Part shown: positions 24,013-34,038 of the stretch, piece after piece
How the letters are laid out: each line of letters opens with the position of its first letter
Numbering within the stretch: position 1 is the stretch's first letter
Assembly (NCBI GenBank): GCA_017311315.1
Contig: CM029609.1
Span: forward strand, 39,554,744-39,618,743
Source: Dendrocalamus latiflorus
Lineage: Eukaryota; Streptophyta; Magnoliopsida; Poales; Poaceae
DNA: 64,000 bases
Reading direction: 5' to 3'
The notes under the pieces: generated by a model
What the model saw: the letters and a program-made list of their open reading frames with translations, nothing else
What the model was told of the DNA's origin: nothing
Database searches by the model: none
Translations under genes and position numbers: made by a program

Positions 24013-24590
24013 TTTATGCATCTACAACTTACAATGAACATAAACTATCATTACAACTTCATCATATTTTTTTTACCATTTCACAACTACAAAAACAACA
24101 AAACTTACAAAATCACGGAGATTGCAAACTCTACAAATAGACTAAACCCTAAAAGTCACTTACCACTTTATGTATCGACAGTTCTACGCTCAATCATTCC
24201 TAAAAAAATTTACCAAATTTTTTTTACATCTACAACTTACAATGAACATAAACTATCATTACAACTTCATCATATTTTTTTACCATTTCACAACTACAAA
24301 AATAACAAAACTTACACAAATCACGGCGATTGCAAACCCTAAAAAAAGACCAAACCCTAAAAGTCACTTACCACTTTATGCATCGACTGTTCTACGTTCA
24401 ATCATTTCTAAAAAAATTTAACAAATTTTTTTATGCATCTACAACTTACAATGAACTTAAACTTTTATTACAACTTTATCTATTTTTCCCAGTTTATAAC
24501 TACAAAATTGCCAAAACTTAAAACAATCACGGCGATTGCAAACCCTAGCAACTGAACAAACCCTAAAATTCACTGCGCTCAACGATCTAC
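24013..24590. repeat. ~208-bp tandem repeat, about 2.7 copies, in the MULE1 subterminal region
   Basis: Copies start at TCTACAACTTACAATGAAC near 24,021, 24,229 and 24,438. Each includes TCATTACAACTTCATC, ACAACTACAAAA, a CACGG(A/C)GATTGCAAAC block and AAAAGTCACTTACCAC. A single related copy lies at the same relative place in MULE2 (57,700-57,880). Short AT-rich frames here are repeat artefacts. Confidence 0.85.
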
Positions 24591-24609
24591 AGTGTAAACG
24601 TGCGGTCGG

Positions 24610-24871
24610 GCTTGCAGTTGTGCGGTCGGGACGGAGTCGCGCGGTCGGAGGGGGAGGTCACGCGCTCGGGCCGGTGGGCAGGGCGGTCGTGCGGTGTGGT
24701 ACCGCACGACCCGTGAACAGTGCGGTCGTGCAGTATCACACCGCATGACCGGGACACGTGGCGGTACGGTAGAGACGCGCGGTCGGGCGGGTGCTAGTTT
24801 TGGAATTTTTGCGCAATGGGGGCCATATGCGGAATTTTGGGCGTCTACAGGGCCAGATGTGTCCAAAATTC
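24610..24871 (-). repeat. Right TIR of MULE1
   Basis: Inverted match to the left TIR, ending GTGTCCAAAATTC at 24,871. It holds one perfect-arm hairpin at 24,686-24,710 and a decayed one at 24,725-24,749 (two arm mismatches). The direct repeat TGGTCTATG follows at 24,872-24,880. Confidence 0.9.
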
Positions 24872-24880
24872 TGGTCTATG

Positions 24881-26126
24881 TGGACCGAGTCCATGGACCA
24901 AAGGATTGCTGAGGTGGCAGTGATGATTGTGTGGCATCCAGGTGCCAGGTGACTGGGCTAATTTGCTGACGTGGCAAGCCAGCTAGTGACACGTGGCTAC
25001 CACGCAGACCAAAGTGCAAACTTGGCTCGGGCCCCCGAGGTGGCTGCTGACGGTGCTGCCTTGTGCTGAGGTGGTAGGCCACAGGGTGCCACACGACAGC
25101 CATGTGAGGAGAGATGATTGAGGGAGGGGTTTGGGGCAGTGTGAGGAGAGGAGTCTCGGGGAGGGTTTAAATAGGGTCAGGGAGGGGCAGGCCAGCGGTA
25201 ATTCGTCACCGGAGAAGTCAGGGAGGTGGCAGCGGTTGCAGGCGGATTAGGCCGTGTGGGCTCGGGGAGTGGGGGAGGCAGGTGCGGGGATGGCGGGGTT
25301 GGCACGGGTCTCTCGGGAAGAAGGGAAAAAGAGGGGGGAGTTGCGGAAATGGCGGAACGGCCGTGCAGTGCGAGGAGGAAGAAGGAGCGCAGGGAAGAAG
25401 ACGACCGGGGTGGCTGACAGGTGGGTCCTGCTGTGCAGAGAGATGAAAGAGGGGAGGCGCGAGCGGCAGAGGCCGATGGATAAGGATCAGACGGCCAGGA
25501 GGAAAAAAGAGGCGGCGGATGGGTGAGATGGGCCAGGACGACGTGAGCAAGATTGGGCTGTCCACGTGTCGGCCGAAGAGAAGGGGCAAGCGAGATGGCG
25601 AGTGGTGACGTGGAGAGATCTGGACCGTCCACGTGTCGCTCGAAAGGATAGGGTGGGAGATTTAAATTTTAATTTGGACTTTGAATTTTCAGAAAACCCG
25701 AGAAAAGAAAATAAAGCTCAAAAAATACCAAATAAATTCCAAAAATTTCAGAAAAATTCACAGAAATTCCTGGAGATGTTTTGGACTTAGGAAAAATATT
25801 TTCAACTTAAAGTTGGTCTCATTTTTATACTTAAAATACTTTTAAATTTAAAAATAGATTTTAACTCCAGAAAACCAGATAAAAGCCAATAAATCCAAAT
25901 AATTAATTTAAAATAAAAAATAAAAATATCCTTTTATTTAATAATATTTTTGGGTTTTTAATTAAAATTACTTTTCAAATCCAGCCTTTTTTAAAAAATA
26001 GAAAATCAAGGAAATTCAAAATAAAATTTAGGCAATCAAAACACTTATTTTTTATTTTAAACCAAATTAATTTAATTTAATAATAAGTTTTACCCAAAAA
26101 TTGAAATAAACAGCTGGGCTGTTACA
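24881..26126 (-). other. Remaining part of the gypsy solo LTR, right of MULE1
   Basis: A GC-rich zone (25,000-25,640), whose long frames on both strands have no recognisable domain, passes into an AT-rich end (25,650-26,126) closing with GTTACA. The same GC-rich then AT-rich order is seen in the LTR copies at 34-36.8 kb and 61.9-64 kb. I see no gene. Confidence 0.7.
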
Positions 26127-26131
26127 ACGAA

Positions 26132-26770
26132 GCAGCCTGCACAGAGTTAGTTACAAGTGCTAGAGATGAAGACTTCTCAGTTTTAGATGGCAAAGCTTCT
26201 ATCTCAGAGGTTCTCAATCTAGAATAAAGATCATATATGGTTAAAGTATCTAAATCAACAATTTGATTAATAGTTATGACAACCAGCAACCACTCAGAAC
26301 AATATGCAAAATGTTAGTTGCATTATCTTCATCAGCAGGAATCACATTAACAATATGCAAATCACTCAAGATTTTCTCAAAACGGGCAAAGAGATCATTA
26401 ATAGATTCACCAGGTTCATAGCAAAATCAGAGTACTCTTTTTGATACAGATTTTTACGCATTTTCTTTATCTTCGTGGTTACTTCATGATAATCACAAAG
26501 AGTTTTTCATATTAAGTGGGCAGAATTAATATGAGCTACTCAATCAAATTCTTTGAGAGAACGAGGAACAGAAAGTTAAGAGTTTGAGCATTTAAATAAA
26601 CATCTGCTTTATTTAGAATAGTAACAACAACAGGAACCTCATAAGGTCTAGAAACCTTATTCCAAACATCACTACCTTAGTCTCAATATAAATTTGCATA
26701 TGACACTTCTAAACAGTAAAATCAGTGCTATCTAGCATAGAGGATAATTTACATATCTCTCTGACGCCAT
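26132..26770 (-). pseudogene. N-terminal part of the copia gag, broken
   Basis: Read on the minus strand, the frame starts at ATG 26,770 (ATGGCGTCAGAG). In several frames it gives peptides typical of the UBN2/copia gag family, such as ESINDLFARFEKIL and VIPADEDNATNILH. Stops and indels interrupt it, including a TAG soon after the start. It continues beyond the solo LTR in the zinc-knuckle fragment at 13.46-13.76 kb. Confidence 0.65.
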
Positions 26771-26778
26771 AGCAATCT

Positions 26779-26790
26779 GCTCTGATACAC
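26779..26790 (-). other. Primer-binding site of the copia-type element
   Basis: The minus strand reads GTGTATCAGAGC, close to TGGTATCAGAGC, the complement of the initiator tRNA-Met 3' end used by many plant LTR elements. It lies directly inside the 5' LTR, whose boundary is at 26,792. Confidence 0.75.
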
Positions 26791-26791
26791 G

Positions 26792-26940
26792 TGTAGGATC
26801 GAATACTGTAATCAAAGGGGGTGAATGATTGCCTGTGTTTTTTGAGATCTTTTAGTGCTCGGTGAAGACTTCGACGGCTTAGTGCTCAACCGCCCAATCA
26901 ATCGCTCAGTGTTCGGCCCCTTAATCGATCGCATTCTCAT
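26792..26940 (-). repeat. Right (5') LTR of the copia-type element, truncated
   Basis: About 150 bp matching the first part of 10,321-11,970, then an abrupt change of sequence into a gypsy-like LTR. About 1.5 kb of LTR and the right target duplication are missing. Confidence 0.75.
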
Positions 26941-28721
26941 TTTTCTCCTCTTCTCTACTCCCTCCTAATCTTGCCTAGCTGCTCTTCTAAATTCCCTCAC
27001 CTATCCTCCTGGGCGATGCACTGATTCCGTGACACCTACGAGCTGCACAGCCACCCGGGATGATGCCCTTGCGCACGGGATTGCTGGCACACGTTGGCAG
27101 CAACGAGCAATGCAGGGCTGACATGCGGCAGCCTCCTTCGCGCGGGCGAGCGCCAACATGCGCTGGCGCAGGAGGCTGCCACGTGGCGATGAACAGCTGG
27201 CCCAAATGAGCGAAAGCGCGCAGCCGTGTGAACACGATTTCAACTGGGTGACGCGACGATTTCTGGTGAGCAGGGAAAAGCGCGCGCTGGCGGGAGGCTT
27301 CACGCGCGGGCGACATGGCGACCGGCGGCTGGCAACGGCGTTGGAGGCACGGATGCATGGCGAAGGGCGATGGAAATTGGCAGCTTCTTTTTGGCGTACG
27401 TCGGTGGATTTTCTGGCGGCTAGGGATTATAACCTCATGATTTTTTGGCTAATCTCTCCCATGTTTCCTTTTACCTTGGCACATCTCCTAATCCGATTCC
27501 AAGTGGCTGCATGCAAGACCCGTTCCAAGAACCAATCCATCCCTCTAAAATCTCACACATGCCCTTTTGTATATCTTTTTTCTGTATTTACACATAGGTC
27601 CTCAAAAGGGTATTTCTAAAATATTACAGTTTAGATCTAATCTTATATCCATGGTAGATTGTAGTTGTGCGGGCACCAGGACGGTTGCTCAAAGGAGCTC
27701 CTTTCACTACAGTGTTGGAGTCAAAGGTTACCGACCCAAAGATGGGTTCTTTGGGATTAATGACTACCAAGTCCTAGGGGCAAAAATTCATCGGATGGAG
27801 GTAGGTTAGGATTAAACAATGTAAAAACCTTGCCATGGTCACTCTCATCGGGTACCTTTTGGTATCGCGAGTCATGGTCGACATGGGGAGATGATTGTGT
27901 CTTGGCTGTAAAGTGTACAAGCTCTGCAGAGTATAAATCTATTCGAATAGCTGTGTCACTAGTCATGGACGGCTTAGTGAATCTTCCACCTTAGTAGTTT
28001 TATGTGTTGTAAAACGGTTTGGGGGTATGTGTAGATGGGGAAATCCATGGATAACTTGGATGGCAAAGGGTTTGCCACTGTTTTATTATTTTGGGCAGCA
28101 AACCTCTCATTTAATTGTTGTTAATTATACTTTACTATTATTTTATTTTCTAATGTTAAATGCTCTTACAAATTTCGGTTGCAATCTATTATTCATTATT
28201 GCAAATGAAACCTCGCCTTGTGCAAAAAAGGAAGGCTTGGTAATATAGCCATCTCCCTTGAAATAACCTTGCATATTATATAATATTTGCTTTAAAGTCT
28301 TGCAGAGTACAATTTCGTACTCATGATTGCCTATTGAACATATTCAGAAGATGTGGAAGAAAACTCGTCATATGGTTACTTCTATGTCACGTGTTTTGGC
28401 GATGATGATGCCGATCTTTAAGGTTCAATCCCAGTCAGTTTCCTGTAGTTAGGCTGAGCAATACTAGCTAGCTTTCGTTGTATCTTTATCTTCCTTTCTG
28501 CTGCAATTTCATGTCATGTTAACTGTTTGGCTGGTCGGCCCTTTTGTTCTAAAACCAGTCTCTTATGACTTAATTTTGGTTATTAAGTATATTGTGTTAC
28601 TCTATATAGCTGATCATGAATAAATATGCTATGAATGTTGTTGTATGTATGTGCTAGCCACTAATCATGGGACTAGCACGGTAAACATATAGGATTTGGA
28701 ATTAATTTCCTGGGTTTGACA
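26941..28721 (+). repeat. Gypsy-type LTR, plus orientation, left part truncated
   Basis: Ends CCTGGGTTTGACA at 28,721, followed 3 bases later by a primer-binding site. Internal blocks (CTCTGCAGAGTATAAAT near 27,930 and TTGCAGAGTACAATTTCGTACTC near 28,300) match the gypsy LTR family read in inverse at 14.2-14.6 kb. The GC-rich first part (27,000-27,400) contains long frames without recognisable domains. The true left end is not clear. Confidence 0.6.
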
Positions 28722-28724
28722 GCG

Positions 28725-28739
28725 TTGGTATCAGAGCCA
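28725..28739 (+). other. Primer-binding site (tRNA-Met type)
   Basis: TTGGTATCAGAGCCA directly after the LTR end. It shows that a gypsy-type internal region once began here. Only about 500 bp of AT-rich non-coding leader remains before the sequence changes near 29,230. Confidence 0.85.
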
Positions 28740-30147
28740 TACTGACTTTATGGTTGACCATAGTTAGGAATGGCCATTAGTTTAAGAACTTATGATTTTG
28801 AAATTTTATTTGTGAATATTACCAAATGTTTGTGAAAAATGTACACTATTATTGCTGCACTCCTTATCCTACTTAGTATCTTATTGCTACTTTTCTCTCA
28901 TTTTATTTACAACCGGTTGCTAATTCTTCCCTTCTTCAAAATATGTAGGTGGCCTAAATTTTTCATGACCAAAGTGATGGTTGGCCTAGATTCCTCCGTA
29001 TATGCTATGGAAACTAGGAGAAAGTGATAACCTTTTTACTCTATCTTGGATGAAGGTCAAACGGGGATATAAGTAAAGCACAAAGACACCAAATGTGGTT
29101 CGGCCTGCTATGACGTAGTGACCGAAACAGAAGTTGGAACATTGGACTCGGATTGTGTTTGAGCTAGAGGTCGATTCGGACTCTAGTCCCACCAAGGAGT
29201 TCGGATAAAGAAACACAAACCGACTCAGATTGTGCTCTCAAGATGGTGCACGGTAAAAGATGGAAGTTTTTTTTTGTTTGCTAATTGAGGGAATTAACCA
29301 TCAATTTTGTAGGGTTTATGTGAACACAACGATTAAGCAACGCAAAAGTAAACACACGGATCAGCACTAAAACAAAACTCTAATGGACAAAGACTTAACA
29401 AAATGTACAAGAAATAAACAGATTAAACTACGGTTTTAGTATTGCAATTTTCGGTTTGATGGACAAAAGGATAGAAAACGAATCTAACTACGGGTAAAGA
29501 AGTTCTCACCGAGTAAACCTAGAATCTGATACCACATGATACGGGGAGAGGTCACAATCTTCTCAGTGAGGAACCGTAAATAGTTGATGCGAAGTAGACA
29601 ATGTCACTAGTTGAACACTCGCGCCAATGCACGAACCCTCAACTCTTCGGAATACGCCCAAAACACACCGGATAATTGTTCGTCACGAGACTACAAACGA
29701 CGAATGCCAAGTCCCCAATTCCCAATGGAACGACGGCTTGACCTTGAATTGCATAACGAATAATGGATCACCTAGTTCTCTCTCAAAGTCCTCGCATGAA
29801 CTCTGCTGTTGAAAGAATAAGCAATAGCTATGTTTCAATCTTATGCATAAAATTGGTCGGCCCCTAAAGGCTGCCAATACAAGGCTTATATAGCCCCTTG
29901 GGACATCCATATGGTCCCCAAACCAAGTACAACTCAACCCTATATGGTTTTGGATACGAACTCTCACAAAAAGGAAATTATATTTTTCACCTGTCATATT
30001 GTTTCTGTCATAAATTTTTATCCATGATGAATTTGAAGGTGGGACCAGATCAATTGCGTAGCCCTTGAAATTATCTTTCCAACGAGTACAAGAACACCTG
30101 AATCGGACTCCGTTTGTGAAAGTTATGACCTTTTTATTAACTGCCTG
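28740..30147. other. Retrotransposon remnants without intact coding sequence
   Basis: 28,740-29,220 is leader-like. 29,230-30,147 reads, on the minus strand, like the non-coding end and LTR of another gypsy element: near 30,070-30,140 it contains a CATAACTTTCACAAACGGAGT-type block, which commonly follows the pol gene in this group. A GTGGTATCAGATT motif (minus strand, 29,524-29,536) resembles a primer-binding site. I cannot reconstruct the order with confidence. Confidence 0.4.
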
Positions 30148-30468
30148 TCAGGCTATCCTGAACCGAATCCGAATTGAATCCTGAGTTGAATCCGAGTTTG
30201 AATTGGATTGAGCACATGGGAAGTCCGAATTTGGCTTGAAAATCTTATCCAAAACTTGTAGTTTAAGTCCTTGGGCTCCTCCCTTTTGCTCTCCCAAGTC
30301 TTCACATGAGTCATACCTAAGAATACATAAAATACTAGCATGAGGTAGTATTCCAAGTTCATCATCAATTAAAGGAAACTCCTTAAGAAACAAAAGCACC
30401 TGTTTGTTTAAACGCTTGGCTCTTGCCCTCGTCATTGGGCCATCTGGTTCTTGGTTATTCTCATGCAT
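30148..30468 (-). pseudogene. Gypsy polyprotein C-terminal tail
   Basis: The minus-strand frame contains GPMTRARAKRLNKQVL, a motif typical of the extreme C-terminus of grass gypsy-type Gag-Pol polyproteins, after the integrase. Upstream integrase sequence is absent: the neighbouring DNA beyond 30,560 is the C-poor tract with no pol similarity. It is a detached remnant. Confidence 0.6.
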
Positions 30469-30559
30469 GCTTGGAGTGGAAGATGTATATGTAATGGGGA
30501 TGTCCTCATCAGTATGTGCATGACCACCAATAGGAGAAGATGTATAAGTGTTACAAATA

Positions 30560-33500
30560 GGTGTATTTGATAGTTGTTACAAATCCTACGGTATTATTCT
30601 TGGTGGATTTGATCTTGGTAGATTAAACTAGAAGGATAATTGCTAATAGAAGGAAATTAAGAATGGGGAGATAATCTGATTAATGCGGTGGCCAAGAATT
30701 GAAGAATGTTGGAGGAATTACCCTAGGTAAGGTATAAGCAGTCAAATGGGTTTTAGTGGAGCAATTAATTTGGTGGATCTAATGGAACCATGTAGGCATT
30801 AGGGAATTGATATCTTTGATATCATTGTCCTTGAGTTGGCATTAATCTAAGATAAATAGGTGAATAATAATTGGTGGAAATCGTGATTAATTTTGGCGCT
30901 ATGAGTTTTCTATGGGTCAACTGGCGGATCCTTAGGTATTAGAGTTGAGAGTTATATGATTATGCCATTGGAGTTAACAAAGGATTTTTTTTAAAAAAAT
31001 ATTTGTGGAACAATACCACCGTGTGGAATTAATAGAATATTGAGAATGAGAAGTCAATTGTAGTGGATTTGAAGAAGATTATTGGGGATAATTAAATTTC
31101 TAAACATTGTGGGGATTAAATAGATGGAGGATTGGATTATGGATATGGTGTATGACCTTGTTAGGTGGAATCCATCGTAAACTTAGAATTACCCTGGTTG
31201 GAGTTGATTACTGGGAGATATATGATCGATATTGATTAAGATAATTAGAGTATTGGAGGATTGACGTTGATTGGAAGAATATGTGAAATTAAGTGATCCT
31301 TGTGCAATTTGAATGGATGATAGGTGACCGATGGAACTATTGTAGTTGGTGGGCTTGTTCAAATTGGTGCAGTAGGATAACTTTTTTGAGTTTGGCTATA
31401 CTCTAAGATGCTAAGTGGACAAGAATTGATGGGATTCATGATTAATTGTTGGGATTAATCTAGGAATTAATATTATGTATTTGAGCTATATGTAATGGAG
31501 TATGGAAGCGCATATGGATGGCACTAGAAGTGTATTGCAAAAGCAAGGATGAATATTTTGAGAGTTTCACAAATGGGATTTTGAATGATCTTATAAAAAA
31601 AATTCAGCTATGTGGGAAGTACAGGATGATGGATCAGAATACTAATGTGAATTGATTGAGTAAATAAAATTTTGACAGGTATCGTTTGCTTATTGAAGTT
31701 ATAAGGAGTATGGACTTAATTTGGTGGATGTTACTAATCTCTAAGAGATTAAGTAAAGTTGGATGCCTACGACCTATGATCACCAAAGCATTGAATTCAG
31801 TGGAATAACCTAATAGGGATAAAGTGGTGAGGAGAAAGTTAGGACTATATTTGATATAAAGATTCACCTTAGATGAATGACCTCCTTGAGGATTCAATTT
31901 GCTCTGGTTAGAGATAAATCGGGAAGATATTTAGTTTGGCAAGACAATGTAAATTCAAGTAACAGTAGGTATTAGACAATTAGAGTGAAGAGCATGTGAT
32001 TGAGGAGTGATGAATGCCACGCCGCATCATAAAGGCGTGAATTTTATTTTGGGTGGAATAGTATGATTAAAGAGAAGATGCCAACTGAGAAATGATTATA
32101 GGATTGATTGGGTTGCACATGTTCATTGGAATAATTAATATCAGTGGGATTATTCAAATCAATATGGCAATAGAAGACGGTAATATTGGGTTTGTGCATA
32201 AGATATGATTATGTTTTGGTGGGTAGTTATTCCAAAGATTGGGTAGTCCGTAAACAAATAAATGGGCGATGGCATGATGGAGGCCGTGATTGATTATTGG
32301 AAGTCAATGGTTTTTACATTCTTACTTGGTAGAGCTCTAAGTGACAAAGAAGATAATTCGAAGTTTAACATTGGATTTTAGTGTAGGATTATAAGAATAA
32401 GAGTGAAATAAGTGGTGGGTTGCATGAATAGTGACGTAACTACGCTTAAGGTTCAAAATACTAGGATCCTATGATTGAAAGCTGTGATGAAATGTTGTGG
32501 ATACTTGTGGATATATGAAACAAGGATCGAATTGGGATACATGATGGAATTGAGAAATAAATATCATCGAAGGATTAAATATGGGATTTGATTGTGATTG
32601 ATACCTAAGTGCAAGTTTGATTAATTGTTGAGAATAGGCCCAAAAAGATGATCTCTAAGTTGGATTCAATATAGATGGAGTATGGTGGTTTAAATGAATT
32701 AAATTTGGATAATGCCAAATGAATGTAAGAATGAGTGGTATCTATAACTGAGTGATGGGAGAATAAAAGGGCATGGAGTAACATAATGGAACGAAATAGT
32801 TAAGTGCAAAGGATCTCATGAAGAGTCCCAGCAAATTAGACGATACTAATAAAATAATCATGTGATATAAATGTGTAATGGAAGGGGCATATTAGTGGCA
32901 CTATTGGTTATGGAAAGAGATTAGAGGAGTAGGATCTTGGTACATACAACACATTGAGGATTTATTGAGGTGATACTCCTTAATGAACTAACTATGTTGA
33001 GAAAATACGTTGGATTCATTATGTAAGGCTAAGTAGGGAATCTAAATTTAGATAAAGATGAACTTAAATGAGTTACAAAGAACACCTAGTTTAATATTGG
33101 TGGGTTGGGCAATCTAGATACTTACTGAAGAATAAAGGCATTGGATGTTCAGCCATGATTAATGAGTATACTATTACCCTATTGGAGGTTGATTAGACAT
33201 GAAGCCCTAAAGGATTAATTAACTAATGGGATATGGAAGAACGTCAGATATAAGAGGACCTGATTGTACTGATGGGAAAGTTGGAAGATAGAAAATATTG
33301 AATCATCACCATGTCAACTCCCATTGATATTGAGATTAGTATAAATTTGATAGAACATGGAATTAAGTTATGAATAATTAACCTCATATTTCTAATTGAT
33401 GGATTATAGGTGAAGGAATGTGAACTTTCCTGCTGGTAATATAAGGGTTATTTTGGAAGAATCCTAGGATAGAAGTCAAAAAGTAAGTAAAATAGAATGG

Positions 33501-34038
33501 AGGGATGATATGGTGGTTTCATTTGGAGATTCAAATGCCGAAAATGCCATGATTGAGGTGTTGATGGGATTGCAAGTGGTGCAAAAATAATATTGTGAGG
33601 AAATCTTAATTTAGTTGTGGTCACTTAAGGAAAATAATTTGAAAACCATTCGAGTGTAATTGCGGATTGTTATGGATAGATTATGACTATGGTATGTAAT
33701 GGGTTCCTAGTGGTTTTTGAGAATCAAAGCAATAGAATTTATAAGCCCTTGTTGATTGGTGGAAAATTTTTATAAGGAGATATATTCAGTGACCAAGATA
33801 TTAAACACTTATGAGATATAAGTTCAAGCCCATAGGGTTTTGGTGATTGATATGCAAATTGTAATAAGGATATAGAGTGTTATCGCAAAAGCGGTGAGAT
33901 CAATGTGTGATGGAGTAATGTGTCGGTAGACTTTTCTAGGAGAATTAACTGAGTGGAGATTGCTGAAACCAAATATAGTAAAATGGTGGTTGAGATTGAT
34001 TTCAGAATTAGAAGTATCTTAGAATGATACTCAGTGGA
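30560..34038. other. 3.4-kb C-depleted, ORF-free tract
   Basis: The plus strand is rich in GGTGGATT, GGGATTAAT and similar words and very poor in C. Three sampled 60-base lines give G/C counts of 16/2 (31,081), 14/3 (32,041) and 14/4 (32,641). Stops are dense on the plus strand, and no frame has a recognisable domain. It ends exactly at the gypsy LTR at 34,039, so it may be the internal region of a large non-autonomous LTR element on the minus strand (inference). Confidence 0.5.

Larger units (their letters stand above)
15854..24871 (+). mobile_element. MULE1: 9.0-kb Mutator-like element with transposase, PMD and GRF genes
   Basis: Bounded by inverted repeats starting GAATTTTGGACAC and flanked by the exact 9-bp duplication TGGTCTATG. 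In order it holds a GC-rich left TIR, a 5'UTR intron, a MURA-type transposase, a plant-mobile-domain gene, a 31-bp minisatellite, a GRF zinc-finger gene, about 2.7 copies of a 208-bp repeat and the right TIR. All genes read rightward. All carry stops or frameshifts, so the copy is degenerate, although perfect flanks and well-matched TIRs suggest a moderately recent insertion. Confidence 0.9.
13916..26126 (-). mobile_element. Gypsy-type solo LTR with 5-bp TSD, split by MULE1
   Basis: On the plus strand the LTR runs from TGTTGGATCC (13,916) to GGGCTGTTACA (26,126), the TG...CA form in minus orientation with the common TGTAACAGCCC start. ACGAA flanks both ends (13,911-13,915 and 26,127-26,131). 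Removing MULE1 leaves an LTR of about 3.2 kb. The LTR pair and internal region are missing, so this is a solo LTR left by recombination. It lies inside the copia gag, whose coding sense resumes on both sides. Related LTRs are at 34,039-36,780 (same orientation) and from 61,857 (opposite). Confidence 0.85.
10321..26940 (-). mobile_element. Copia-type LTR retrotransposon (minus strand), interrupted and truncated
   Basis: The left (3') LTR is at 10,321-11,970, followed inward by a purine tract (AAGGGAGAGAT on the minus strand) just before the LTR's TGTTAG start. The right (5') LTR starts at 26,792 and breaks off at about 26,940. Between them, on the minus strand, lie a primer-binding site, a broken gag and a non-coding tail, but no recognisable protease, integrase or reverse transcriptase. 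The gag is split by a gypsy solo LTR that itself contains MULE1. The element is non-autonomous or has lost pol. Confidence 0.8.

Noticed and set aside
25177..25632. 151- and 123-codon Pro/Ser-rich minus-strand frames
   Set aside because: They lie in the GC-rich zone of the gypsy LTR. The other LTR copies have GC-rich zones with different, equally meaningless frames.
30570..30585. GTTGT next to TACAAATCC as left TSD partner of the LTR at 34,039-36,780
   Set aside because: It matches the right flank GTTGT, but no TG...CA LTR end is adjacent. Chance is likely for 5 bases.
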